A stretch of 64,000 nucleotides of DNA, taken from the NCBI RefSeq assembly GCF_020515625.1, contig NZ_JAIWPJ010000001.1, forward strand, positions 682,001 to 746,000, written 5' to 3'. Position 1 is the first letter of the stretch; the number at the start of each line of letters is the position of its first letter. The stretch comes from Natrinema amylolyticum (lineage in GTDB: Archaea; Halobacteriota; Halobacteria; Halobacteriales; Natrialbaceae). Below the pieces are notes generated by a model, which saw nothing but the letters and a program-made list of their open reading frames with translations, was not told the DNA's origin and made no database searches. A program made the translations under genes and the position numbers. Of this stretch, positions 53,686-61,979 are shown one piece after another.

Positions 53686-55613
53686 CAGTTATTCACCTCC
53701 GAGATGAGCTGTTCGAACGGAACGTCGGTCAGATCTTCGAAGGGCATCCCGAAGACGCCCTCGACGATCCGCATGGCTAACTCGAGGAAGACCGCGTAGT
53801 CGGGGCCGACCCCGAGGACGACCGCGCCGGTCGCGATCACGGCGATCGGCGCGAGCATGAGCCATGTGCTCTCGGCGAACGGCGAGCGGCGTTGCCAGCC
53901 GCTGGCCGGCGGCCCGCCGGTCAGGTGGTCGTCGTGGTCGCCGTGGTGGTCGACGCTGCTGACGTGATCCTCGGACGCCGCAGTGTCGACGGAGTCGGGA
54001 ATCGTGTGATCGCTGGGGTTCTGGTCGACGGCGTACTCGAACGATTCGTCGGACGCGGGCTCCGCGTCCGAAGCGTCTGCCCTTTCGGTGGGGTCGGTCG
54101 GTTCCCCGCCGTCCGCGGCCACGTGCTCGTCGTCGGACTCGTCGGAGGCGTAAGACCGGATAACGCCGCCCCGCGGGAACTCGAGGACGGGTTTGGCGTC
54201 GTGGCGGTCCTCGCTCTCGAAGAAGGCGGTGTAGACGACCGGCCAGAGGTAGCCGATGTTGAGCACGGCCGAGAGCAACAGCGCGGCGGCGAACAGCCAG
54301 TAGCCGCCGCCGACGTCACCGGCACCGATCAGCATGTAGAACTTGCTGACGAAGCCGGCGATCGGCGGGAGGCCGGCCATGCCGGCCGCGCCGACGGTGA
54401 AGGCGGTCATCGTCAGCGGCATCCGCTTGCCGATACCGGCCATCTCGCTGATGTAGTCGGTGTGGGTCTCGACGTGGATCGCACCCGCACAGAAGAACAG
54501 CGTGAGCTTCGCGAACGCGTGGGCGGGGATGTGGAACAGCGCTCCGACCATCGCGTAGGGGTGCAACATCGATAGTCCCAGCACGATGTAAGAAAGCTGG
54601 GCCGTCGTCGAGTACGCGAGCCGTCGCTTGAGGTGGTCTTTCCGCATCGCGATGATGCTCGCCGCGATCAGCGTGAACGCGGCGACGATGGCGACGGGGA
54701 TGTTCAATCCGACGTCACCGATGCCGGGTACGGAAAGCGGTAGGTCGTGGATCAGTCCGGGGCCGTAGACCTCGAGAATGACGCGAGCGATGCCGAACGC
54801 GCCGGACTTGACGACGGCCACGGCGTGAAGCAGGCCGGAGACGGGCGTCGGCGCGACCATCGCGTCGGCGAGCCAGGAGTGAAGCGGCATCAGCGCGGCC
54901 TTGACGCCGAAACCGGCGATGAGCAGGAAGAAGGCGGCCTGTGCGTAGACCGGCTCGACCTGTGCGGCCGCGGCCAGCGCTTCCATGCCGCCCGCCTCGA
55001 AGGCGAGCGTCGGTCCGCCCTCGACCAGTCCCGTTAGCCAGTAGACGATGGCCGTCCCGGCGAGCAGGAAGACACCGCCGCCGAAGAACGTGTAGGTGAG
55101 ATACTTCCGACCGGCGATCCGCGCCTCGGTGTCCTCGTTGTGGGCGACCAACGGATACGTCACCAGCGAGAGGAGTTCGTAGAAGACGAAGATCGTCACC
55201 AGGTTCGCCGCGAACGCGATCCCGACGGCAGTCGAGAGGCTGGCCGCGAAGGAGGCGAAAAAGCGGGTCTGGGCGTGCTCGTCGAGCCCGCGCATGTAGC
55301 CGGTGGCGTAAAAGGACGTGAAGATCCAGAGGAAACTCGCCAGCAAGGCGAAGAAGATCCCCAGCGGATCCGCTCGCAGCGCGAAGTCGACGCCCTCGAG
55401 GAACCGGATGCCCGTGCTCTCGTAGAGGCTCCACCGGAAGACGGTGCCGTTCATGACCGCGGGGAGCATGCTGACGACGATGCCGAACTTCGCGAGGGCG
55501 GCCAGCACGGACCAGCCCTCGCGGAGGTTCGGTCGGCGATGCGACGCGACGATCAGGACGATGGCGACCGCCGACACCAACACGGCGGCGAGCGGGCGGA
55601 GATCTGCGACCAT
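53685..55613 (-). CDS. mnhD: Mrp/Mnh antiporter subunit D with acidic cytoplasmic insert
   Basis: A 642-residue protein. The core (VFYELLSLVTYPLVAHN, MPLHSWLADAMVAPTPVSGL, KRRLAYSTTAQLSYIVLG) is a standard MnhD. Between the last core helix (about 480) and the final one (about 595) lies an insert of about 100 residues rich in Asp, Glu and Ser and ending in a His cluster (VDHHGDHDDH). This insert could bind cations or act as a sensor; that is inference. ATG 55613 overlaps the upstream TAA. Confidence 0.9.
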   Translation of the reverse strand: MVADLRPLAAVLVSAVAIVLIVASHRRPNLREGWSVLAALAKFGIVVSMLPAVMNGTVFRWSLYESTGIRFLEGVDFALRADPLGIFFALLASFLWIFTSFYATGYMRGLDEHAQTRFFASFAASLSTAVGIAFAANLVTIFVFYELLSLVTYPLVAHNEDTEARIAGRKYLTYTFFGGGVFLLAGTAIVYWLTGLVEGGPTLAFEAGGMEALAAAAQVEPVYAQAAFFLLIAGFGVKAALMPLHSWLADAMVAPTPVSGLLHAVAVVKSGAFGIARVILEVYGPGLIHDLPLSVPGIGDVGLNIPVAIVAAFTLIAASIIAMRKDHLKRRLAYSTTAQLSYIVLGLSMLHPYAMVGALFHIPAHAFAKLTLFFCAGAIHVETHTDYISEMAGIGKRMPLTMTAFTVGAAGMAGLPPIAGFVSKFYMLIGAGDVGGGYWLFAAALLLSAVLNIGYLWPVVYTAFFESEDRHDAKPVLEFPRGGVIRSYASDESDDEHVAADGGEPTDPTERADASDAEPASDESFEYAVDQNPSDHTIPDSVDTAASEDHVSSVDHHGDHDDHLTGGPPASGWQRRSPFAESTWLMLAPIAVIATGAVVLGVGPDYAVFLELAMRIVEGVFGMPFEDLTDVPFEQLISEVNN

Positions 55614-57211
55614 TAGTTAATCACCTCAGTGAGGAACGGATCGAGCAGTTCGGCGATCGTTCCCCCCGCGAAGCCGAGGGCAACGGCGCCGAGCGCGGCG
55701 ACGACGACGATCGCGACCATGCCGGTCGAGACGGGGTCCCGGGAACTCTCGCCGCGGATGGCGGCGATAGCGGCTCCGGGCTCGCGGGACGCGGAGTCGG
55801 CGTCTCCGGACCCGTCGCGTCCGTCGTCACCGCCGTCCGTCGCGACCGGATCCGGCGCGTGTGGCCGGTCGGCCGCCGCGGACGGCGTGAAGTACATCTT
55901 CTCGAGCAGGCGGGCGGCGTAGGCGAGGGTGAGCATGGTACTGAGGAAGATCACGGCCGCGACGGGCCAGAGTTGGGCCTGGACGGCTCCGAGTCCGATG
56001 TACCACTTGCCGACGAAGCCGACCCCGGGCGGGACGCCGACCAGCGAGAACAGGAGGACGGCCATGGAGCCGGCGACGACCGGCCGCTCCGTGGCGAGTC
56101 CGGCGTACTCGTCGACGGTGCGAGCGCCGTAGCTCGCCGCGACGAGCGCGACGCCGAGGAAGAGGCCGGCCTTCAGGAGGCCGTGGCCGACGAGGTGGAT
56201 CGCGGCCCCGATCAGCGCCGTCCGCGAGCCGTCGGCGATGACGACCCCGTAGGCGGCGATGACCAGCCCGAACTGCGAGACTGACGAGTACGCGAGCATG
56301 CGCTTGACCTCGGTCTGGATCACGGCGAGGACCGTGCCGGCGAGGACGCTCACGCAGCCGACGGTGAGGACGATGGCGGCCGCGTTCGGCATCGCGGCGA
56401 GATACTCGACCTCGAAGACGGTGACGATCAGCCGGCCAAAGGCGTACGCGGAGGCGGTCGAAACCAGCGCCGCGATCAGCGGCGTCACCCCGTCGGGGGC
56501 CTGCTGGTAGGCGCTCGGCTGCCAGGTGTGCAGGGGCCACTGGGCGACCTTGACGGCGAAGCCGACGACGATGAACGCGAAGCCGGCGCGGATCAGCGTC
56601 TGGGCCTCCGCCGCCGGAATCGCCGTCGAAAGCTCGACCATGTTGAGCGTCCCGGTCGCCATGAAGACGAACGCGACGCCGATCAGATACATCGACGCGG
56701 CGACGGTCCCCAGGATCAGGTACTTCAGGGAGGCGACCGCTGCCTCCGGGCCGTCGCCACTGGCGACCAGTGCGTATGTCGCGAGGCTCGTGATCTCGAG
56801 GAAGACGAACAGGTTGAAGACGTCGCCGGTCAGCGAGATGCCGAGCAGGCCGCCGACCAGCAGGAGGTAGGCGGTGTAGAACGTGTTCCCGCGCGGACCG
56901 CCCTGTCGCGTGTACGCGAGGACACCGAGGGCGACGGCAGTCACGAGCAGGACGATCAGCATCGAGAACTGATCGGAAACGAGCTGGATGCCGTACGTGC
57001 GGGGGTAGCCGCCGAGTTCGTGGGTTACGGCCTCGCCGCCGGCGTAGACCTCGGCGGCGAGATAGCTGGCCGCACCGAACAGGCCGAGCGTCGTGAGCGC
57101 GGTGACGGACCAGCCCGTTCGGTCGAACCAGAGACCCAGCGCGATCGGGAGCGTCGCGGCGAGGATCGGGGTGACGATCAGCAACGGCAGGATCAGATCG
57201 ACGTTACTCAT
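55613..57211 (-). CDS. mnhD: Mrp/Mnh antiporter subunit D (first copy)
   Basis: A 532-residue protein. It contains FVFLEITSLATYALVAS, VAQWPLHTWQPSAYQQAPDG and KRMLAYSSVSQFGLVIAAYG, diagnostic of MnhD. A short charged loop near 450-480 precedes the last helix. ATG 57211 overlaps the mnhC stop by 8 bp; a GTG at 57217 is possible. Confidence 0.92.
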   Translation of the reverse strand: MSNVDLILPLLIVTPILAATLPIALGLWFDRTGWSVTALTTLGLFGAASYLAAEVYAGGEAVTHELGGYPRTYGIQLVSDQFSMLIVLLVTAVALGVLAYTRQGGPRGNTFYTAYLLLVGGLLGISLTGDVFNLFVFLEITSLATYALVASGDGPEAAVASLKYLILGTVAASMYLIGVAFVFMATGTLNMVELSTAIPAAEAQTLIRAGFAFIVVGFAVKVAQWPLHTWQPSAYQQAPDGVTPLIAALVSTASAYAFGRLIVTVFEVEYLAAMPNAAAIVLTVGCVSVLAGTVLAVIQTEVKRMLAYSSVSQFGLVIAAYGVVIADGSRTALIGAAIHLVGHGLLKAGLFLGVALVAASYGARTVDEYAGLATERPVVAGSMAVLLFSLVGVPPGVGFVGKWYIGLGAVQAQLWPVAAVIFLSTMLTLAYAARLLEKMYFTPSAAADRPHAPDPVATDGGDDGRDGSGDADSASREPGAAIAAIRGESSRDPVSTGMVAIVVVAALGAVALGFAGGTIAELLDPFLTEVIN

Positions 57212-57581
57212 CGGCACGCACCTCCCTAAGGGTGTCCTCGCGGAGCGTCCCGTACTCCGCGTAGATGCGGATGATCAGCGCCAGTCCGACGGCCGTCAGT
57301 GCGATGCCGACGACGATGGCGGTCAGCACGATGACCTGAGGCAGCGGGCTCGCGACCATGACCTCCCCAGGCTCGCCGTGGTGGGGGACGATCGGCGCCG
57401 ACGCGCCGTCGGCGTCGATGTAGGCCATCGAGACGAAGAACAGGAAGATGGCCGTCTGGAAGAGGTTCACCCCGATCAGCTTCTTCACGAGGTTCTCGCT
57501 GGCGATCACCATGTAGATCCCGAGTCCCAGCAGGACGAAGGTGAGCACGTACGTGTAGTGGCTCGTCAGGAGATCAATCAT
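57204..57581 (-). CDS. mnhC: Mrp/Mnh antiporter subunit C (NuoK-like)
   Basis: A 125-residue protein with three membrane helices. Signatures: LGLGIYMVIASENLVKKLIG, LPQVIVLTAIVVGIALTAVG. It overlaps mnhB by 8 bp. Confidence 0.95.
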   Translation of the reverse strand: MIDLLTSHYTYVLTFVLLGLGIYMVIASENLVKKLIGVNLFQTAIFLFFVSMAYIDADGASAPIVPHHGEPGEVMVASPLPQVIVLTAIVVGIALTAVGLALIIRIYAEYGTLREDTLREVRADE

Positions 57582-58110
57582 CGTCGCTCACCTCCGCATC
57601 GGGCGAGCCGGGAGCCTCGGCGGCGCTGTCGGTTCCGCTGACACCGCCGGTCCCGCTCGGCCGCTCGGGCGTAAAGCCCGCGGCCATCGTGAAGAAGAGG
57701 CTGATGATGACTCCCGAGACGATCAGCGAGATACCGCCGATCTCGACGGCCTCGAGCCCCCACTTCTGTTTGACGTGGAGGACCTCGTAGAGCTGATCGA
57801 ACTCGAGGAATTTTCCCCCCAGCGCGATCATCCCGAGGCCGATGGCCCCGAAGATGACGACGCCGCCGGTGACGATGCCGACGAGGAAGGAGTTCCTGAG
57901 CCATCGCCGGGTCGGTTCGATGCCGAACGCGAAGGCGAGCATGAGGACGGTGACGCCGACGATGGTCCCCCCCTGGAAGCCGCCACCGGGGGCGTCGCCC
58001 CCGTGGAAGGTCATGAACAGCCCGTACGTGAGCGTAAACGGTGCGATGATCTTGACGGCGGTCATGATCACCTGACTCTCGGTGTAGGTATCGTCGACAG
58101 ATCCGGACAT
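57574..58110 (-). CDS. mnhB: Mrp/Mnh antiporter subunit B
   Basis: A 178-residue protein with four helices and the family motif FHGGDAPGGGFQGGTIVG near residue 37. The final 35 residues are a polar acidic tail. Its start overlaps the DUF4040 stop by one base (TAATG). Confidence 0.95.
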   Translation of the reverse strand: MSGSVDDTYTESQVIMTAVKIIAPFTLTYGLFMTFHGGDAPGGGFQGGTIVGVTVLMLAFAFGIEPTRRWLRNSFLVGIVTGGVVIFGAIGLGMIALGGKFLEFDQLYEVLHVKQKWGLEAVEIGGISLIVSGVIISLFFTMAAGFTPERPSGTGGVSGTDSAAEAPGSPDAEVSDDD

Positions 58111-58649
58111 TAGGCGAACACCTCGCGTTTCAGGACGAGCAGGGTCGAGACGCCGGCGGCGAAGACGACGACCGCCTCGCCGAAGGTGTCGAACCCACGG
58201 TATGCGGCGAGTACGGACGTAACAGCGTTCTCGACCTTTGTTTGCTCGTACGTCTGCGTGATGTAGTGCTGGGTCACGTCAGGGTTCGACCAGACCGGCG
58301 TCTCCGTGCCGCCGACTGCGTACATCTCGGGCAGGACGGCGGTACAGAGCAGGAGCACGAACGCACCGACGACGACGACCGCCGGGAGGTGGATTCGCTC
58401 CCTGAGCCGGTCGGTCGAGGGCCGCGTCGTGCGCGCGATCGTCAGCAACAGTAGGAGCGTCGTGACGCCGGCACCGATCGCGGCCTCGGTCATCGCCACG
58501 TCGGGAGCCAGCAGGAACGTGTAGAGGATCGCCATCCCGAGGCTGTAGGCTCCGAAGACGATGATCACCGACAGGATGTCCCGGAACAGCGTCGTCGCGA
58601 CGGCCGTCGCGAGGACGAACGCCACGAGGGTATAGGCGAACAGACTCAT
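58110..58649 (-). CDS. Mrp antiporter subunit, DUF4040 (MrpA C-terminal/MbhD-like)
   Basis: A 179-residue protein equal to the C-terminal part of bacterial MrpA: LFRDILSVIIVFGAYSLGMA, then FLLAPDVAMTEAAIGAGVTT, then a second part (AAYRGFDTFGEAVVVFAAG) corresponding to MbhE. Archaeal Mrp systems encode this separately. It overlaps mnhG by 4 bp. Confidence 0.92.
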   Translation of the reverse strand: MSLFAYTLVAFVLATAVATTLFRDILSVIIVFGAYSLGMAILYTFLLAPDVAMTEAAIGAGVTTLLLLLTIARTTRPSTDRLRERIHLPAVVVVGAFVLLLCTAVLPEMYAVGGTETPVWSNPDVTQHYITQTYEQTKVENAVTSVLAAYRGFDTFGEAVVVFAAGVSTLLVLKREVFA

Positions 58650-59038
58650 CGCGTCTCACCGTCCGTTTCGGCGGGGATGTCGGTTTCGTCCGTCTCCGGC
58701 CCCTCCTCGGCGAGCACGGGTTCGACGCCCGTCTCCGCGGCGGAGCGCGCGATCGCGTGGGCGGCCGTCGGATTCGTGATGAACACGAAGAACAGCAGTA
58801 AGACGGTGTAGACCGCCGCGTGCTGCCAGCCGAAGGCCAGGGCGACGCCGGCGAGTGCGAAGCCCGCCCCGAGCGTGTCCGTCTGGGACGCGGTGTGTGC
58901 TCGCGCGTAGATGTCCGGGAGGCGGATAACGCCGACCGTCGAGACGAGCGTGAAGAACACGCCGAGTCCCAGCATGACGACGATCGCCCAGAACCGGACC
59001 GTCTCGAGCGTCGTCTGCAGCGGGATCGGTTCGATCAC
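58646..59038 (-). CDS. mnhG: Mrp/Mnh antiporter subunit G
   Basis: A 130-residue protein from GTG 59038. Three helices with STVGVIRLPDIYARAHTASQ and TDTLGAGFALAG, diagnostic of MnhG; the tail is acidic. The GTG overlaps the mnhF stop (GTGA), which decides the start. Confidence 0.93.
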   Translation of the reverse strand: MIEPIPLQTTLETVRFWAIVVMLGLGVFFTLVSTVGVIRLPDIYARAHTASQTDTLGAGFALAGVALAFGWQHAAVYTVLLLFFVFITNPTAAHAIARSAAETGVEPVLAEEGPETDETDIPAETDGETR

Positions 59039-59316
59039 AGCACACCACCCCGTTCGACGGTGAACTTCGAGATGGCGATCGACATCAGGAAGTTCAGCAG
59101 GGCGTAGATGAGCGCCACGTCGAGGAACCACGCCTGATCGAGCCCCGCAGCTAACAGGGCGAGGATGACGACCGTGTTGGTCCCCAGTACGTTGACCGCC
59201 AGCAGCCGGTCCTGCGTCGTCGGCCCGACAACGGCGCGATAGAACATCGCGATCGCGAGGACGACGAACAGCGCCGCCGCGACGAGAAAGACGTCCTCGA
59301 GCGAGGACGGCGTCAC
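59035..59316 (-). CDS. mnhF: Mrp/Mnh antiporter subunit F
   Basis: A 93-residue protein with three helices (VVGPTTQDRLLAVNVLGTN is diagnostic). Starts with GTG overlapping the mnhE stop. Confidence 0.93.
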   Translation of the reverse strand: MTPSSLEDVFLVAAALFVVLAIAMFYRAVVGPTTQDRLLAVNVLGTNTVVILALLAAGLDQAWFLDVALIYALLNFLMSIAISKFTVERGGVL

Positions 59317-60380
59317 AGTTCGTCACCTCCGACGATTTCGGCGTCGTCGCGTTCGCGCGGCGAGGCGATCGCTGCCGAGTCGCGGCCGTAGAAGACGAAG
59401 CGGATCGCCCGCTCTAAGCCGCCGTCGAAGAGGTCGTCGCGGGCCCCCGGGATCAACGTGTGAACGAGCAGCTGCTGGTTGTTGGCTCGAACCGTTAGCG
59501 TTCCCGGCGTGAGCGTGATGCTGTTGGCCAGCGCGGTCAGCGGTAGGCCGCTCCGGACGCGGGAGTTGACTCGCGTCAGCGTGGGCTCGATCGGCATCGA
59601 CGGCCGCAGGATCACGGCCGAAACCGCGATGTTGGCCTTGACGATCTCCCAGAGCAGATACGGGATGTAGATGACGAATCGGACGACTCGGATCGGCGAC
59701 TGAACGCGATCGAGCGGCACGGTAAACGTCACCCGTGCGAGCGAGACGGCGACGATGCCGGCGACCGCCGCGCCGGTGAGGAGATCGAACCAGTAGGTCG
59801 GATCCCCGAGGACGAGATAGAAGCCATAGGAGAGCAGGAAGGTCGCGAACAGGCGATCGAAGTCCTCCGACCCGCCGGCCAGACGGCCGCGTCGGGCCGG
59901 TCGCTCGACGGGCGCCTCGTCGTAGGCCAGCCCGATGCGGGCGAGTTCGCGCTCGAGCGGCTGGAGCATCTGTGCGGTGACGCCGGGTTGGTACTCCGGA
60001 TCGAGGACGACCCGGTCGATCCCGTGCTCGTCGGCGTAGGCGTCGAAGATTTCGGCGTAGTCGCGGGGACCGAAAAGGTACTCGTCGACACCGAGCGTCG
60101 CCGTCTCGATCGTCACGTCGGCACCGCCGGCGTCCTCCTCGACCCAGTTTCGCGCCCGCGAGAGCAGCCCCTCGGCGTCCTCGCTGTACTGCTCGCTCTC
60201 GGGCACGTCGGCGTCGTAGGGCATCGCGACGACGAGGTGTAGTTCGAGGGTATCGGTCGCCTCGAGTCCGGACTGGACGGCGTAGCCGACCGTCTGCCGG
60301 ACGGTCACCGTGTCCGACAGCGGGACGAGCAGGCGTTCAACCGCCACGGCGTCTCCCTCCTGACGACCGTCGTTGGACAC
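59313..60380 (-). CDS. mnhE: Mrp/Mnh antiporter subunit E fused to a universal-stress-protein-like domain
   Basis: A 355-residue protein from GTG 60380. Residues about 12-160 form an alpha/beta domain like UspA (ERLLVPLSDTVTVRQTV, and YADEHGIDRVVLDPEYQ). Residues 185-345 are MnhE proper (YIPYLLWEIVKANIAVSAVI, and LTALANSITLTPGTLTV). Bacterial MnhE is about 160 residues, so this is a fusion of two modules; the extra domain could sense nucleotide or stress and control the antiporter (inference). First gene of the nine-gene operon. Confidence 0.9.
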   Translation of the reverse strand: MSNDGRQEGDAVAVERLLVPLSDTVTVRQTVGYAVQSGLEATDTLELHLVVAMPYDADVPESEQYSEDAEGLLSRARNWVEEDAGGADVTIETATLGVDEYLFGPRDYAEIFDAYADEHGIDRVVLDPEYQPGVTAQMLQPLERELARIGLAYDEAPVERPARRGRLAGGSEDFDRLFATFLLSYGFYLVLGDPTYWFDLLTGAAVAGIVAVSLARVTFTVPLDRVQSPIRVVRFVIYIPYLLWEIVKANIAVSAVILRPSMPIEPTLTRVNSRVRSGLPLTALANSITLTPGTLTVRANNQQLLVHTLIPGARDDLFDGGLERAIRFVFYGRDSAAIASPRERDDAEIVGGDEL

Positions 60381-60555
60381 TCATGACTCTGGTTGTTAGT
60401 CGAACCAAGCGGTAGCCGTAGGAAAACGATTTCGTTATGCGCCAGCAGTCATCCGATCCGACGGATTCGGTCCGATCATTCGTCGTTTTCAGGTCCCGTC
60501 CCGACCGAACGGTCAGCGCGAACGAGACCTGCGACTGCCGCTTGACGATCGGTAG

Positions 60556-60561
60556 TTTTAC
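60556..60561 (+). promoter_or_regulatory. TATA-like element before cbtB
   Basis: TTTTAC lies 33-38 bases before ATG 60594 in the 213-bp divergent region between the Mrp operon and the cobalt unit. Confidence 0.35.
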
Positions 60562-60593
60562 AATCGGACTTTCAGTAGAGAAAACTGACTTGC

Positions 60594-60779
60594 ATGACGA
60601 CGACTGAAACCGTTCACGATCGAATCGGGACCGCGCGCGACGACCTCACAACCGGCCAGTTGCTGGCCGTCTTCGCGTTCGTCGCGGCGCTGACGTTCGC
60701 GCTGCTGTTCCTCCAGGAGCCGCTGGCGCACGACTCGATGCACAACTTCCGGCACGCGGCCGGCGTCATCTGTCACTGA
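60594..60779 (+). CDS. cbtB: Cobalt transporter subunit CbtB
   Basis: A 61-residue protein with one membrane helix (about 21-41) and the His-rich C-terminus HDSMHNFRHAAGVICH characteristic of CbtB. It acts with CbtA in cobalt uptake for cobalamin. Its stop overlaps the CbtA start (TGATG). Confidence 0.93.
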   Translation: MTTTETVHDRIGTARDDLTTGQLLAVFAFVAALTFALLFLQEPLAHDSMHNFRHAAGVICH

Positions 60780-61561
60780 TGCTCGTCGACTACCTCGAGC
60801 GGGGCGTGCTCGCCGGGGCGGTCGCGGGAATCGCATACGGCGCCTATATGGCGCTCGTCGCGAACCCGCTGATCGGCTACATGGAGACGCTCGCCGAGGG
60901 TGGCGAGCACGGCGGCCACTCTCACGCCGGCGAACACGCCCACGAGGCCGGTGAGCACGCACACGCCGCCGGCGAACACGCTCACGCGGTCAGCGAGGCG
61001 ACGACCGCCGCCGTGAGCGTCGGTAGCGGCGTCCTCTGGGGGATTCTACTCGGCGGAGCCTTCGCGCTCGCGTTCTACTTCCTCGAGCCGGCGCTGCCCG
61101 GTCGCGGGCGGGTCAAGCCCTACGTGCTGGCCGGGGCCGGCTTCCTCACCGTCTCGGTCGCGCCGTGGCTAGTGTTGCCGCCGGCGACGCCGGGCGCCGA
61201 ACAGGCGTTCGATCCCACGCTCCGGAGCGCGATCTACGCGGGCATGATGGCCGTCGGCGCGATCACCGCCGGCGCGTCGATCTACGGCTACGGGCGCGTC
61301 TCGGCTCGAAGCCGTCCGCTCGGAGTAGTCACAGCGGCAGTCCCGATCGCCGTCCTCGTCGCGATCACCGCGGTCGCGGCACCGATGATCGTCGAGGTCG
61401 GCGCGATGCCGGCCGATCTCGTGACCGCGTTCCGCGGACTGACCGTGCTGAGTCAGGCCGCGCTCTGGACGCTCGTCGCCGGCTGTTTCGGCTGGCTCCA
61501 GACGCGAGCCGGCGTCCGATCGGCCGCCGAGCGCCGCGACGACCTCCTCACTAGCCCATGA
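60779..61561 (+). CDS. cbtA: Cobalt transporter subunit CbtA with His-rich loop
   Basis: A 260-residue protein with about five to six helices. After the first helix, residues about 40-75 form a loop rich in His (GGEHGGHSHAGEHAHEAGE), with three repeats of the type GEHAHxA, a likely cobalt-binding site. Family CbtA; the transport mechanism is not known. It overlaps the ferredoxin gene by 4 bp. Confidence 0.92.
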   Translation: MLVDYLERGVLAGAVAGIAYGAYMALVANPLIGYMETLAEGGEHGGHSHAGEHAHEAGEHAHAAGEHAHAVSEATTAAVSVGSGVLWGILLGGAFALAFYFLEPALPGRGRVKPYVLAGAGFLTVSVAPWLVLPPATPGAEQAFDPTLRSAIYAGMMAVGAITAGASIYGYGRVSARSRPLGVVTAAVPIAVLVAITAVAAPMIVEVGAMPADLVTAFRGLTVLSQAALWTLVAGCFGWLQTRAGVRSAAERRDDLLTSP

Positions 61562-61890
61562 AGGATCGGACCGAAGAGCACCGCGAGCGCCTCGACGCGC
61601 ACGTCTTCGTCTGTACCAACGACCGCGACGGCGAGTACGCGAGCTGTGGCGCGGTCGGTGCCGAGGAGACAGTCGCGGCGGTCAAAGACTGGTTACGGGA
61701 GCGCGACGCTTTCTGGACGGCCGTTTCGGTCAGCGAGACCTCGTGTCTCGGGCTGTGCAGCGAGGGCGGCACCGCGATTTCGATCCAGCCGCGAAACACC
61801 TGGTACTCGGACGTGACACCCGAGACCGTCCCCGAGTTGCTCGAGTCGGCGTTCGGTCCGGATGCAGAGCGGATCCGCGACGAAAGCTGA
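61558..61890 (+). CDS. Thioredoxin-like [2Fe-2S] ferredoxin of the cobalt unit
   Basis: A 110-residue protein. Cys19, Cys30, Cys63 and Cys67 lie in the Shethna-type thioredoxin-fold pattern (FVCTND, SCGAVG, SCLGLC). Being the third gene of the cbtBA unit, it may supply electrons for corrin or cobalt reduction; that role is inference. Confidence 0.85.
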   Translation: MKDRTEEHRERLDAHVFVCTNDRDGEYASCGAVGAEETVAAVKDWLRERDAFWTAVSVSETSCLGLCSEGGTAISIQPRNTWYSDVTPETVPELLESAFGPDAERIRDES

Positions 61891-61943
61891 GCGAGCACGA
61901 CGGCCGACGGGCACCGGATCGACGGTCCGTGGGCGCACAACCG

Positions 61944-61949
61944 TTTTAT
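61944..61949 (+). promoter_or_regulatory. TATA-like element before the acyl-CoA ligase gene
   Basis: TTTTAT lies 31-36 bases before ATG 61980. Confidence 0.35.
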
Positions 61950-61979
61950 CCGTGGTCTTCGATACCACACCTGTTACGA

